From positions 62,001 through 126,000 of the forward strand of contig JASFXZ010000095.1 of the NCBI GenBank assembly GCA_032209605.1: a DNA stretch of 64,000 nucleotides, given 5' to 3'. The position numbers and the translations under genes are program-made. How positions within the stretch are numbered: position 1 is the stretch's first letter; every line of letters begins with the position of its first letter. A model generated the notes under the pieces. That model was not told the origin of the DNA. It ran no database searches and saw only the letters and a program-made list of their open reading frames with translations. This document shows, one piece after another, positions 60,301-63,779 of this stretch. The stretch is from Mactromeris polynyma (taxonomy: Eukaryota > Mollusca > Bivalvia > Venerida > Mactridae).

Positions 60301-63140
60301 AAAGTCTAAGTCTGAGTTTTAAGGTCCCAGGTTCATGAAAGAACTAAAGTTTCTGCTCTCATTCTACTTCAAATTGTTTCTTTTCTTTTATTGAATGTTC
60401 AACATTAATTTATATTGATCTCTTCAATAGATTTCCAGAAAATATTTTATACTTGCAGTTATGATCTTTTAAATATAGATGAAAACAGAGTTGTCTTCAA
60501 ACTCAGTTATTTGAGTTTCACAACATTGTATTTACTTAAATTATACTGTCAGTTATTATAAGAAAGGAAAATAAAGGCATTAATTGATATACATGTATAA
60601 CTAACGGCTGTTAAAATATTCCAAATTTTCAGTGCAGTAAACTATTTTGTAGTCAATAATGAAAATATATAAGTTGAACTTAATTTAAGTACAAACTCAA
60701 GTTCTTTTGTGTACTTTGCACCTGGGCCCGATCTCTCAAAATATCTCAAATAGAAATCTCAGCTCAATATGAGATTTTGCTCAAATCAGAGTCTTGAGTT
60801 TGAGACACTCATTATGGATTTCTTTAAAAATTTCTGAGAAAAAACTCAACTTTTTTTGTTTTGTAATATCGATTTTGAGTCTGGTCTAAGATGAGAAAAA
60901 TCTCAACAATTTGAGACAATATTTGAGCTTAGATTTAGCTGATGATGCAATGTTTTATATATTGTCTAGATTGGTGTGGCTGTTGGGGATATAGACAAGA
61001 TACAGAAACAAGCTTACATAAAGAGAATCGGACTTCAAGTATGTATCAGTTATAAATGGTAATAATGTTCATAAACTATAAATCTGAATTTACAAGGTAG
61101 AAAAAAATGCATGTTAAAATGAACGAAACAGAACCAAGGTACATTTGATGTTTTATTAATATGTCTCAATTTATGTACAAGTCTGAGGTCGTATAAATAA
61201 TTTCTTAATTTGTCGTATTATTTTTCAGTCTGATCAAGTAAATGACAGTGAAAACAGATTTCCAAAGTCGTTGCAACGTCGTGTCTATCAGCAACATTTT
61301 CATATCAAACCTAACGAAGAGAAAAATACTCGATGGGCCCGAGTAAGTTCATGAAAGTTTATCTACACGACTATGAAAGTTCATGCATTGTCAACAGACA
61401 ACCAGAAAATATTCTCATGTTTGCAGTCAAATATTAAGACTGATTTTAAGATTTTACGTTAATGAACTTCCTCCATGCATATTAAACACAGTGTTACCTT
61501 GTTTCCATGACAACGAGTTTTTAGACATTTTTTTAGAAAATTTGTCGCTGTTGATCTGTAGAGGCTAAAAGGTTGTGCATATAAGACTATCAATTCTGGA
61601 TCACCCCTTCTTTATAAGCACAAAGCAAGTCAAGTTGACTCACATATTTCTTTCAGTGTGTCCATCATGGCCCGTATTCACAAACGATTTAAGACTGAAT
61701 CTCAGACTTAGACTTTAAAATGATAAATGTTCATTTTGTTCCTACGTTATTATTACACAATATATTTTGATAAAACATGGCAAAAGTGTAACAAGAAATA
61801 TTCAGGCAAAAATGTATCTGTTTAAATACAATAAAAACGAAATGCTTGTAAATTTAACTATTGCAATTTTGAAGTCTAAGTCTGAGATTCAGTCTTTAAA
61901 TGTTTGTGAATACGGAGCCTGGATTGGCAAAATGTATTTTATAGTTCAGTGGATGTGAACTCTGAAAGGAAATGAATTGTATGAATAAACATCATTTACT
62001 CTATTACAGTTGAAATATTATTTGTTGGGCATAACAACATCATTTACTCTATTACAGTTGAAATATTATTTGTTAGGCATAACAACATCAGTGGAATTCA
62101 TTGCACAGTCTGAGAAAGACTTCACAGTAGAAACATTACATGAGATTAGGAGAAATGTTCACAGGAACAAAGCGCAGTGAGTAATTTACATAATTTGTAT
62201 TTCTGGATTTGAAAGATATAAGTGTAAGTTGATCAAATATAAATAAGGGTCTGTTTGTGTGATGGTTCAAATAGTGGAAACAATTACATACTCAAATATA
62301 TTAAATAATGCCACATTGAATGTACATGTATTCCAAAAATGAGATTTTGCAATTGTTTTTATTACTTAAGAATTAGTGTCTTATCGTCAAAGACACAAAA
62401 TCTAATGACCATATCGGGTATGATGTTCATGCATGAATATACTGAAATATTTCTTCATTAAGATGTGATACTTGTGCTCTGTTGAGCAAGACCACTTGAC
62501 AGCTGTATACATCGATAGTCCTAGTAATGTTCAGCATAAACTTGTAGTTAAAGGTACATAGGTCTATTTTTTTTATAAATATCCTTAGTCCTAAATATGA
62601 GAAAATCAGTGGTAATTGCCATCATACAAATGTACTCTACAACTGAAGCATTGTCACTTTTCTTACATGTTTCCCGAAAACCACAAATACAAGTGTCCGA
62701 TACCGATATTTTCAATCCTGACCTTTGTGCCAAGTGAGCGCTAACATAGGAAATATCTGTATCGGACTCGTGTTTTGCAGTTCCAGGAATCTTTAAAGAA
62801 AATTTACAATGCAACGTTTTAGCGTAAAAGAGAGAGAATACGTAGCTACAGGGAACGCCACATACATAAGACAGTATGTCTGTATGAAGGCATTAACATA
62901 CCATTTTCTAACAATTACCACTTGACATATTTTGATAGAAAATAAAGCCTATCTACCTTTAAGCAAATACTTTGTGTATATTTCAGATTATCGGAAGTAC
63001 AACAATACATAAGATCACAACAAGACATACTGAAGAATCTGTGCGATCATTTCCATATTGAAGTGAAGAACGACGTAATTGACAATGTTTCTCTCCTCAG
63101 TGATAGGACCGACTTTCCAAATAGATTTGACTTTGTCTGA
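12098..63140 (+). CDS. TRPA1: TRPA1-like ankyrin-repeat cation channel, 29 exons
   Basis: A transient receptor potential channel of the A subfamily: a plasma-membrane, Ca-permeable cation channel for chemical, thermal or mechanical nociception. Exons: 12098-12385, 24335-24491, 25238-25413, 27021-27128, 28124-28232, 29988-30091, 30651-30698, 38434-38558, 39545-39593, 40206-40400, 41189-41272, 42195-42277, 43168-43329, 43900-44011, 44478-44647, 46195-46279, 46623-46682, 47692-47769, 48248-48318, 49178-49370, 50101-50217, 55528-55694, 56177-56237, 58047-58115, 59190-59363, 60970-61038, 61229-61342, 62058-62176, 62987-63140. All borders are GT-AG and all phases join, giving 1,166 residues. Order: tail 1-96, 15-16 ankyrin repeats about 108-656, pre-S1 linker 657-754, S1 about 761-784, S2 about 831-853, S3-S4 about 869-925, S5 935-957, pore with MTLGEINF at 973-980, S6 about 994-1017, TRP-like helix VGDIDKIQKQ. 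Ankyrin number and length fit TRPA1 better than painless or pyrexia. Orthology is inferred; exon 1 is the weakest part. Confidence -1.
12376..13643 (+). repeat. 33-bp minisatellite, about 38 copies, starting at the exon 1 donor
   Basis: The unit reads roughly TTTACAGGTAGATATGACAA followed by TTACTGTATTCTG. It begins at the exon 1/intron 1 border itself (TTTTACAGGTACATATGACA). Variants alternate GTACAT/GTAGAT/GTATAT, ATTACT/ATTGTT/AAATACT and TTGACAG/TTTACAG/GTGTACAG in higher-order blocks. Since 33 is a multiple of three, long open frames on both strands are artefacts of the period. Confidence -1.
13703..13948 (+). repeat. 59-bp minisatellite, about 4 copies
   Basis: The unit begins TCCTTGTTATTGTTCTGTAT and continues into ACAGTATATACATACTGG; nearly identical copies. 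Lies in intron 1. Confidence -1.
15180..15389. mobile_element. mariner-like MITE, ends TACAGGGTGTTAAAAAAGT
   Basis: About 210 bp with terminal repeats ACAGGGTGTTAAAAAAGT and AACTTTTTTAACACCCTGT, bordered by TA. No open frame. The only copy seen in the window. Confidence -1.
16943..17050 (+). promoter_or_regulatory. Possible alternative promoter (CCAAT boxes)
   Basis: Two CCAAT boxes (16943-16947 and 16984-16988) and an ATAAAA (about 17044) lie in a more GC-rich stretch upstream of the candidate short first exon at 17608. Weak evidence; the motifs are short. Confidence -1.
17608..17619 (+). CDS. Candidate alternative first coding exon (MIGK)
   Basis: ATG ATC GGG AAG is followed directly by the donor GTGAGT in phase 0, which would join to exon 2 as MIGK-IIRDDLVSEL. 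A similar ATG ACG|GTGAGT occurs at 19326. Such short matches can arise by chance. Confidence -1.
18232..18398 (+). repeat. Dispersed repeat (AATAACTCTTGAAAGGAT family)
   Basis: About 170 bp with AATAACTCTTGAAAGGAT, then GGATTCAATTGATATTGGGC and GGATAATAAAATACAG. Related copies at 29495-29722, 40455-40690 and, in tandem, 49560-49905. Possibly the 3' end of a non-LTR element; no coding part seen. Confidence -1.
18526..19150 (+). repeat. 29-bp minisatellite, about 21 copies, nearly perfect
   Basis: The unit is GTTTGTATGCTACATTGTAT plus GTATATGTT. The only change seen is one C-to-G (TATGGTAC near 18688). The unit has no stop in any plus frame, hence three overlapping long open frames. Strong homogeneity suggests recent expansion or an assembly-sensitive locus. 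Confidence -1.
20077..20334 (-). mobile_element. Inverted-repeat MITE, ends GGCCCGTATTCA
   Basis: Terminal repeats GGGCCCGTATTCATAAACAA and the complement of TTCAGTCTTAACATTTTCGTG. The internal order is inverted relative to the copy at 61669-61918. Confidence -1.
21692..21869 (+). mobile_element. pogo/Tigger-like MITE (CAGTCGRACCTCGTT family)
   Basis: Ends CAGTCGGACCTCGTTCATTC and ACGAGGTTCGACTG. Terminal CAG...CTG with TA at the left border and an AACCTCG motif is typical of pogo/Tigger relatives. Copies: 58157-58330, 38885-39066 (inverted), fragment 6535-6634. Confidence -1.
22179..22450 (+). mobile_element. tRNA(Arg)-derived SINE
   Basis: A tRNA-like head (about 22184-22255) has a box A region TGGCTCAGTGGTTAAAGC, an anticodon-loop-like CTACGAA (ACG) and box B GGTTCGATCCC, followed by an unrelated body with three AAAGTACTGG-type repeats. 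The head cannot form a proper acceptor stem, so it is a SINE rather than a tRNA gene. The 3' end is uncertain. Confidence -1.
23342..24180 (+). repeat. 81-bp array grown from a MITE terminus, about 10 copies
   Basis: The left end is the MITE terminus CACAGGAGACTGTCACGAGT. The unit includes GAGTTATCTTCCTTTATCCC, TTCTATAGTACTATATAAAC and GAAGGCATCATGTGTCACAA, so a MITE fragment plus flanking sequence was amplified. The last copies diverge (ACTACAG, CTCCC). Lies in intron 1 just before exon 2. Confidence -1.
24335..24491 (+). CDS. TRPA1: TRPA1-like exon 2, ankyrin repeat 1
   Basis: Residues 97-148, including NAGNTPIHIAAKYNRLQSL, the first clear ankyrin repeat, after a helical lead-in. The acceptor is TTTCAG; the donor is GTTTGT, weaker than most in this gene. 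Confidence -1.
25238..25413 (+). CDS. TRPA1: TRPA1-like exon 3, ankyrin repeats 2-3
   Basis: Residues 149-207 with YPLHLAAKYNSIDVAKYLL and TPLHHAARKGHLAMVE, both canonical ankyrin helices. A 67-bp minisatellite starts about 30 bp after the donor GTAAGC. Confidence -1.
25446..26066 (+). repeat. 67-bp minisatellite, about 9 copies
   Basis: The unit contains GTGTAAGAACTGGCGGTCGA, TGTAGACCTTGGACTGAAGT and TTGGTCCAAACACACA. Copies differ at a few sites (CGTAT/CTTAT, GGTCGA/GGACGA). Starts about 30 bp downstream of exon 3. Confidence -1.
27021..27128 (+). CDS. TRPA1: TRPA1-like exon 4, ankyrin repeats 3-4
   Basis: Residues 208-243: completes repeat 3 (MLLATDGCIID) and gives repeat 4 (TPLHEACQLKQSSVARYL). 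Phase 0 at both ends; donor GTTAGT. Confidence -1.
27361..27430 (+). mobile_element. Partial MITE (CCCTGCGTTC family)
   Basis: Contains TTGTATCCCTGGCCCAC and ends TGAACGCAGGGCTGGTT, matching the right half of the element at 4482-4622. Confidence -1.
27812..28043. mobile_element. Foldback MITE with three perfect CRE sites
   Basis: Terminal repeats GTGGGATTTCCAACCTCTTC and the complement of GAAGAGGTTAGAAATCGTAC. Contains TGACGTCA three times (near 27852, 27970 and 27996). Relatives at 36541-36771, 40800-41000 and, inverted internally, 52375-52608 have decayed CREs. Confidence -1.
28124..28232 (+). CDS. TRPA1: TRPA1-like exon 5, ankyrin repeat 5
   Basis: Residues 244-279: CGADIDARD then GTPLLFAAAEGLTDIIQIML. 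A 47-bp minisatellite begins about 40 bp after its donor GTGAGT. Confidence -1.
28270..29427 (+). repeat. 47-bp minisatellite, about 25 copies
   Basis: The unit contains TTCTGTAAACATTTTGATTT, TACTCAGTACCTAATTGAGT and GTTTTAT. The first half of the array mostly has GATTTTACT and the second half mostly GATGTTACT, a directional homogenisation pattern. Begins about 40 bp after the exon 5 donor. Confidence -1.
29495..29722 (+). repeat. Dispersed repeat (AATAACTCTTGAAAGGAT family)
   Basis: Contains GGGGCATAAAGTGTTACCCC, AATAACTCTTGAAAGGAT and ATTATGGCCCTTTGTAGACT. Best-preserved copy together with 49560-49905. Confidence -1.
29988..30091 (+). CDS. TRPA1: TRPA1-like exon 6, ankyrin repeat 6 (first helix)
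   Basis: Residues 280-314, including a linker insertion between repeats 5 and 6 and SALHLAVQNNQME. Donor GTAAGT; a 27-bp minisatellite begins about 100 bp downstream. Confidence -1.
30190..30572 (+). repeat. 27-bp minisatellite, about 14 copies
   Basis: The unit is GAGCTGTTGCTAGCAGTCTT plus CCCAGGT, with AGGT/ATGT/AGTT variants. Its 9-codon period opens frames on both strands that I do not regard as genes. Lies between exons 6 and 7. Confidence -1.
30651..30698 (+). CDS. TRPA1: TRPA1-like exon 7, 48-bp microexon
   Basis: Sixteen residues (315-330, VIDLMTENGAEINLQN) completing ankyrin repeat 6, in phase 0 at both ends. The repeat would be incomplete without it, and exon 8 starts with the matching NTHYAPLHMA. 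Confidence -1.
31367..31543 (-). mobile_element. pogo/Tigger-like MITE (CAGTAAAACCTCA family)
   Basis: Left end CAGTGAAGCCTCAC, right end TATTGAGGTTTTACTG, with TA at both borders. Inverted relative to the copy at 8801. Confidence -1.
31918..32112 (+). repeat. Short tandem repeat, unit about 40 bp
   Basis: GATGTTTTATGGATACAGCA followed by GATATTTAATGAAAACAAAA, three clean copies preceded by degenerate ones. Confidence -1.
32899..33085 (+). mobile_element. pogo/Tigger-like MITE (CAGTAAAACCTCA family)
   Basis: CAGTAAAACCTCAATACATG at the left, GGGTTTTACTG at the right, TA at the borders. Contains a small internal duplication of TTATTGAGGTGGTTT. Confidence -1.
33892..34131 (+). mobile_element. 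tRNA-derived SINE
   Basis: The tRNA-like head 33893-33964 has a seven-pair acceptor stem (GCCCAGT with GCTGGGC), box A TAGCTCAGTAGGTAGAGC and box B GGTTCGATTCC. The anticodon arm is irregular (GATGTCAA loop). It continues into a non-tRNA body (GGTCATGTCCTGGTGAAGC...) ending near TTTTAAACCCA. The well-kept head suggests a fairly young insertion. Confidence -1.
34563..34700. mobile_element. Palindromic MITE (CAGGAGATTGTCACGAGTTC family)
   Basis: Ends CAGGAGATTGTCATGAGTTA and AACTTGTGACAACCTCCTGTG, with internal TCTCCCTTTAT words on both arms. Other copies: 40024-40120, 46296-46418, 50448-50617; fragments at 10390-10446, 11280-11336, 32341-32402, 53890-53922 and 54085-54121. Confidence -1.
35458..35843 (+). 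repeat. 48-bp minisatellite, 8 copies
   Basis: The unit is ACATTATTCGACAGCTAGTG plus TGAACAATAGCATGAGACAT plus TAGGTTAT, nearly identical with one G/A variant (AGCGTGAG in two copies). Confidence -1.
36541..36771. mobile_element. Foldback MITE, CRE-bearing family, degraded copy
   Basis: TGGGATTTACAACCTCTTCT at the left and GAAGAGGTTGGAAATCGTAC at the right. The CRE positions read TGATGTCA and GTGACGTTA. Confidence -1.
38434..38558 (+). CDS. TRPA1: TRPA1-like exon 8, ankyrin repeats 7-8
   Basis: Residues 331-371 with APLHMAVIGGNIDIVNQLL and the start of repeat 8, MTPVH. Donor GTTATA is weak, but the phase-2 join to exon 9 restores HRCSMYGKLEV. Confidence -1.
38885..39066 (-). mobile_element. 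pogo/Tigger-like MITE (CAGTCGAACCTCGTT family), degraded
   Basis: Internal TCAGGTCCCGATGTATCTTC and right end AACGAGCTTCAACTGTA match the 21692 copy in reverse. Confidence -1.
39545..39593 (+). CDS. TRPA1: TRPA1-like exon 9, 49-bp microexon
   Basis: Residues 372-388 (RCSMYGKLEVLQVLLQR), the second half of ankyrin repeat 8, with acceptor CTATAG and donor GTAAGT. Confidence -1.
40024..40120. mobile_element. Palindromic MITE (CAGGAGATTGTCACGAGTTC family), short copy
   Basis: Left GTCAAGAGTTATCTCCGTTT, right GAACTCGTGACAATCTCCTG, about 85 bp upstream of exon 10. Confidence -1.
40206..40400 (+). CDS. TRPA1: TRPA1-like exon 10, ankyrin repeats 9-10
   Basis: Residues 389-453: GASMNTR, TPLLVATWKGHTDLVEFLL and TALHWAVDQGHYNILQLLMK. 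Phase 0 at both ends. Confidence -1.
40455..40690 (+). repeat. Dispersed repeat (CTTGAAAGGAT family)
   Basis: Begins about 55 bp after exon 10 with GCCCCTGCCTTTATGGAGAA and contains ATCTTGAAAGAATGTATCG and GGTCAAGTTTGATTTCGGTT. Confidence -1.
40800..41000. mobile_element. Foldback MITE, CRE-bearing family
   Basis: TGGGATTCACAACCTCTTCT at the left, GAAGAGGTTGGAATCCCACA at the right; one intact TGACGTCA near 40924. Confidence -1.
41189..41272 (+). CDS. TRPA1: TRPA1-like exon 11, ankyrin repeat 11 (first helix)
   Basis: Residues 454-481, NGGEDLL and DQTVAHYAARTGNTM; the latter is a divergent TPLH-type helix. Acceptor CCCTAG, donor GTATGT. Confidence -1.
41326..41503 (+). mobile_element. pogo/Tigger-like MITE (CAGTAAAACCTCA family)
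   Basis: CAGTAAAAACTCAATAATAT at the left, GTGAGGTTTTACTG at the right, TA at the borders. Lies about 50 bp after exon 11. Confidence -1.
42195..42277 (+). CDS. TRPA1: TRPA1-like exon 12, ankyrin repeats 11-12
   Basis: Residues 482-508: MMKLLIDFGVNLQTRD then GKTPLHVAA. Donor GTAAGA. Confidence -1.
42360..42521 (+). mobile_element. pogo/Tigger-like MITE (CAGTAAAACCTCA family)
   Basis: CAGTAAAACCTCAATGATAA at the left, GGTGAGGTTTTACTG at the right, TA at the right border; one of the best-preserved copies. Confidence -1.
43168..43329 (+). CDS. TRPA1: TRPA1-like exon 13, ankyrin repeats 12-13
   Basis: Residues 509-562. Contains ECGNYTSVEIQVDSS, an irregular repeat 12 with a short acidic insertion, and GRTPLMLACLSGHFKASRSL. 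Confidence -1.
43900..44011 (+). CDS. TRPA1: TRPA1-like exon 14, ankyrin repeat 14
   Basis: Residues 563-600: YCTALILAASKGHVKVMNLL followed by DDLAEVNVCD. Donor GTTAGT. Confidence -1.
44159..44304 (-). mobile_element. pogo/Tigger-like MITE (CAGTAAAACCTCA family)
   Basis: CAGTAAAACCTCACTTAAAG at the left, TTGAGGTTTTACTG at the right, TA at both borders. Confidence -1.
44478..44647 (+). CDS. TRPA1: TRPA1-like exon 15, ankyrin repeats 15-16
   Basis: Residues 601-656: NTALHMSAAGGQVDAVKLLL, then RSALDMALDYEQVDVAVTMI, the last and most divergent repeat. The family motif Ala-[IL]-[DH]-x-Ala is visible. A 48-bp minisatellite follows in the intron. Confidence -1.
45062..45898 (+). repeat. 48-bp minisatellite, about 17 copies
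   Basis: The unit is GTCTAGATCTGTAAACCATC plus TGCTTGTGAGCACAGGTGCT plus GTGTGAAG. The central TGTGAGCACA is a near-palindrome. Two minus-strand frames stay open because 48 is a multiple of three. Lies between exons 15 and 16. Confidence -1.
46195..46279 (+). CDS. TRPA1: TRPA1-like exon 16, pre-S1 linker
   Basis: Residues 657-685, KWKEIMSV to APEAAM. By eye this aligns to the human stretch containing Cys621 and Cys641, which are Ile661 and Ala683 here. Confidence -1.
46296..46418. mobile_element. Palindromic MITE (CAGGAGATTGTCACGAGTTC family), near-complete
   Basis: CACAGGAGACTGTCATGAGT at the left and ACTCATGACAATCTCCTGTG at the right form almost perfect terminal repeats. Inserted 17 bp after the exon 16 donor. 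Confidence -1.
46623..46682 (+). CDS. TRPA1: TRPA1-like exon 17, pre-S1 linker
   Basis: Twenty residues (686-705), VLMDGCVTESEHRKDDMNYS. Cys691 aligns with human Cys651; the position of human Cys665 appears to be Asp701. Confidence -1.
46905..47070 (+). repeat. 56-bp tandem repeat, 3 copies
   Basis: The unit contains GTATTACACAGCAGTCAGGT and CTGTACTTGCATACTCAAGG. The copies are essentially identical. Confidence -1.
47692..47769 (+). CDS. TRPA1: TRPA1-like exon 18, pre-S1 linker
   Basis: Residues 706-731, LIYDFQYIDPGPDDPCCENR. IYDFQY matches the EYNFKY strand of TRPA1 linkers. It contains a vicinal Cys-Cys pair absent from the human protein at this place. Confidence -1.
48248..48318 (+). CDS. 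TRPA1: TRPA1-like exon 19, pre-S1 helix
   Basis: Residues 732-754, TMVQFNREELLSHPL...LIMK. The pattern LNxMVxxxRxELLxHPLxxxyLxMKW is highly characteristic of TRPA1. I place the donor at GTGGGT so that the join reads MKWRKFGRY. Confidence -1.
49178..49370 (+). CDS. TRPA1: TRPA1-like exon 20, S1 and extracellular S1-S2 loop
   Basis: Residues 755-819. S1 is YILYSNLFIYVMYVTTLNVY (761-780). The loop carries an N-glycosylation sequon NQT at 810. Donor GTAATG. Confidence -1.
49560..49905 (+). repeat. Dispersed repeat (AATAACTCTTGAAAGGAT family), two tandem copies
   Basis: Two copies of AATAACTCTTGAAAGGAT-type sequence followed by GATATTGGTCACAATTCACC or GATTTCGGTTAGAATCCATC and GGCCCTTTTTT/GGCCCTCTTTT. 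Confidence -1.
50101..50217 (+). CDS. TRPA1: TRPA1-like exon 21, S2
   Basis: Residues 820-858 with a hydrophobic S2 (FTMQLILEIFILLLM) ending in CKELFLLWGQ, comparable to the family's KE-containing S2-S3 linker. Confidence -1.
50448..50617. mobile_element. Palindromic MITE (CAGGAGATTGTCACGAGTTC family), longest copy
   Basis: CAGGAGATTGTCACGAGTTC at the left and AACTCGTGACAATCTCCTGT at the right; TCTCCCTTTATCC words occur twice on each arm. Confidence -1.
50756..50895 (+). mobile_element. Possible pogo-like MITE, different family
   Basis: Begins CAGTAAAACCTCAAGATGCG next to TA; internal GCGACCA words occur in inverted order (ATGCGACC and GGTCGCGC). The right end is not located clearly. Confidence -1.
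51478..52320 (+). repeat. Dispersed repeat with internally expanded 52-bp array (13 copies)
   Basis: The flanks (AAAGGTACATAATCTTATTT... and TATCCTGACCT) match the single-unit copy at 62545-62815. Inside, a unit containing ACATGTTACCTAAAACCACA, AATACTGGTACAAACTTGTA and TCCGATACAGGT is repeated from about 51596 to 52274. Confidence -1.
52375..52608. mobile_element. Foldback MITE, CRE-bearing family
   Basis: CGATTTCCAACTTCTTCTTT at the left and GAAGAGGTTGTAAATCCCAT at the right; one intact TGACGTCA near 52447. Confidence -1.
53239..53266 (+). repeat. (TATTG)n microsatellite
   Basis: Five consecutive TATTG/TTGTA units. Confidence -1.
53728..53812 (+). repeat. Dispersed repeat (AAGTAGCTACAGGGAACYCC family)
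   Basis: Shared with 58768-58857 and 62826-62880: GAGAGAATAAGTAGCTACAG, CATAAGACAGTGCCTCCCCA and CTCCGGGAAA. The type is unknown. Confidence -1.
53928..54125 (+). repeat. Dispersed repeat shared with 11142-11335
   Basis: Contains GACAATGCCACGAGATTAT, GAACTTCATGAACGTTG and GCTGCTGATTGGACGG, and ends with the CTCATTACACTTTCCCGTGG variant of the palindromic MITE end. Confidence -1.
55528..55694 (+). CDS. TRPA1: TRPA1-like exon 22, S3-S4
   Basis: Residues 859-913: KWRYFVSPYTYCNWIMMAST (S3) and AWISSLCAWSLLISYLRR (S4). The two adjacent arginines at the end of S4 fit TRPA1 LLxLQRF-type sequences. Confidence -1.
55874..56122. mobile_element. Tc1/mariner-like MITE, ends TATACTTAAAGCCATTAAAAA
   Basis: Sister of 10882-11133. 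Left TATACTTAAAGCCATTAAAA, right TTTTTAAATGGTGTTAAGT. Ends about 50 bp before exon 23. Confidence -1.
56177..56237 (+). CDS. TRPA1: TRPA1-like exon 23, S4-S5 linker
   Basis: Residues 914-934, RLDVVGIYFVMFTEVIQSLG, very close to the TRPA1 pattern RFDQVGIYVVMFLEIL. Confidence -1.
56634..57927 (+). repeat. 54-bp minisatellite, about 24 copies, open in one frame
   Basis: The unit contains CCTCAACTCTCTGAGTCAAT, TAAATGATTACGATCCTTCA and AAAACACGGATGAC. In frame +3 (56604-57974, 456 codons) it would read MTLNSLSQLNDYEPSKTR repeats with L/Q and E/D alternation. It lies inside intron 23; no promoter or splice context makes it a gene. Higher-order blocks of about three units are visible. Confidence -1.
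58047..58115 (+). CDS. TRPA1: TRPA1-like exon 24, S5
   Basis: Residues 935-957, VMLVLILFIMAFAQAFAAV. The usual AFGLxF motif reads AFAQAF, so the conserved glycine is lost. Donor GTAAGC. Confidence -1.
58157..58330 (+). mobile_element. pogo/Tigger-like MITE (CAGTCGAACCTCGTT family)
   Basis: CAGTCGAACCTCGTTCATTT at the left, AAACGAGGTCCGACT at the right. Begins about 40 bp after exon 24 and beside a Tc1-like TIR fragment. Confidence -1.
58768..58857 (+). repeat. Dispersed repeat (AAGTAGCTACAGGGAACYCC family)
   Basis: Close copy of 53728-53812 (GTGCCTCCCCACACTGATCT). Confidence -1.
59190..59363 (+). CDS. TRPA1: TRPA1-like exon 25, pore loop and S6
   Basis: Residues 958-1015. The pore helix and selectivity filter read PLTVLAMTLGEINF, with Glu977 in place of human Asp915. 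S6 is YIIVTLFMIVMPIALMNLL. The acceptor TTTCAG is clear. The distance from S5 to the filter equals that of TRPA1. Confidence -1.
59842..59918 (-). mobile_element. Degraded tRNA-derived SINE head
   Basis: The minus strand reads TACTTAGCTCAGTCGGTAGC (box A) and then a decayed box B. It is joined directly to the MITE at 59911-60056. Not a functional tRNA. Confidence -1.
59911..60056. mobile_element. MITE, terminal repeat CCCTGCGTTCAGTTACAGC
   Basis: Contains GTATTGTATCCCTTGCCCAC and GGGCTGATAGCTGTAACTGA; full relative of 4482-4622. Confidence -1.
60970..61038 (+). CDS. TRPA1: TRPA1-like exon 26, end of S6 and TRP-like helix
   Basis: Residues 1016-1038, IGVAVGDIDKIQKQAYIKRI, the near-invariant IGLAVGDI motif of TRPA channels and the allosteric helix after it. 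Confidence -1.
61229..61342 (+). CDS. TRPA1: TRPA1-like exon 27, C-terminal domain
   Basis: Residues 1039-1076, polar and basic (KSLQRRVYQQHFHIKPNEEK). Corresponds to the region after the TRP-like helix; the sequence is divergent. Confidence -1.
61669..61918 (+). mobile_element. Inverted-repeat MITE, ends GGCCCGTATTCACAAACGAT
   Basis: Left GGCCCGTATTCACAAACGAT with AAGACTGAATCTCAGACTTA; right the complement, AAGTCTGAGATTCAGTCTTT then TTTGTGAATACGGAGCC. Copy of 20077-20334. Confidence -1.
61985..62083 (+). repeat. 48-bp tandem duplication spanning the exon 28 acceptor
   Basis: AACATCATTTACTCTATTAC plus AGTTGAAATATTATTTGTT(G/A)GGCATAAC is present twice, giving acceptors before 62010 and before 62058. 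Confidence -1.
62058..62176 (+). CDS. TRPA1: TRPA1-like exon 28, C-terminal domain, two possible acceptors
   Basis: Residues 1077-1115 from LKYYLLGITTSVEFI. An upstream acceptor at 62008-62009 would start the exon at 62010 and add 16 in-frame residues without a stop. Donor GTGAGT. Confidence -1.
62545..62815 (+). repeat. Dispersed repeat, unexpanded copy
   Basis: Contains AAAGGTACATAGGTCTATTT, GGTAATTGCCATCATACAAA and TGTTTCCCGAAAACCACAAA; the parent form of the 52-bp array at 51596-52274. Confidence -1.
62826..62880 (+). repeat. Dispersed repeat fragment (AAGTAGCTACAGGGAACYCC family)
   Basis: GAGAGAATACGTAGCTACAG followed by CACATACATAAGACAGT. Truncated copy. Confidence -1.
62987..63140 (+). 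CDS. TRPA1: TRPA1-like exon 29, C-terminal coiled coil and stop
   Basis: Residues 1116-1166. LSEVQQYIRSQQDILKNLCD is a helix resembling the C-terminal coiled coil (LxxQxxLIxLIIQKM) that forms the TRPA1 tetramer core. Ends DFPNRFDFV-TGA. Confidence -1.
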
Positions 63141-63161
63141 CCAATGAATCCAAATTATATA

Positions 63162-63340
63162 CAGCTAAACCTCACATGAAGTCCATCTCAATAATAAGAT
63201 CACCCTCAAAATTAAGACCACCATTTTCAAGTCCATATTCACCGTTTTGCTCTTTATTCAACCTCAATATTTACACCACCTCGATATTAAGACCAGTTTT
63301 TAAGGATCTCAAGGGTGGTCTTATCATTGAGGTTTTACTG
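63162..63340 (-). mobile_element. pogo/Tigger-like MITE in the TRPA1-like 3' UTR
   Basis: CAGCTAAACCTCACATGAAG at the left and TTGAGGTTTTACTG at the right, TA at both borders. Lies between the stop codon and the candidate polyadenylation signal, so it is probably transcribed in the mRNA and could form a hairpin. Confidence -1.
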
Positions 63341-63586
63341 TACATTTTCATTTGTATATTGACATTAGGTGTTGGATGTTATTTGTGGAAAGTTTAACGA
63401 CCATTATATTGATAACATTATATACATATAACATTCTGCACATATTTCATTTGTCAGGAAATCTAGAAATTTGTGCAAAAATCATTCTTGTGTTCTTTAC
63501 CAGCACAGAAGTATTTTTGTGCATTACATGTATTGTTCTTTTGTACATAGACATCCTTCATTTAATGTACATCTGTTTTGTTTGTG

Positions 63587-63592
63587 AATAAA
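63587..63592 (+). terminator. Candidate polyadenylation signal of the TRPA1-like gene
   Basis: AATAAA about 450 bases after the stop, followed by a T-rich stretch. The 3' UTR it implies would contain the MITE at 63162-63340. Confidence -1.
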
Positions 63593-63779
63593 TTAAAAGT
63601 AAATATCATTTCTTTCAATTCTTTCAATCATTTCTCCCTACCAAGTGTCCATTCACACTTCACAAGATAATATCACGAGAAAAATCAACGGATGTGTCAA
63701 CATAATATCATATAGTAGGATTAACCCTACAAAACTGTAATTACTGAGAAGACACACCATCTTGTACTGACAATTGAAA

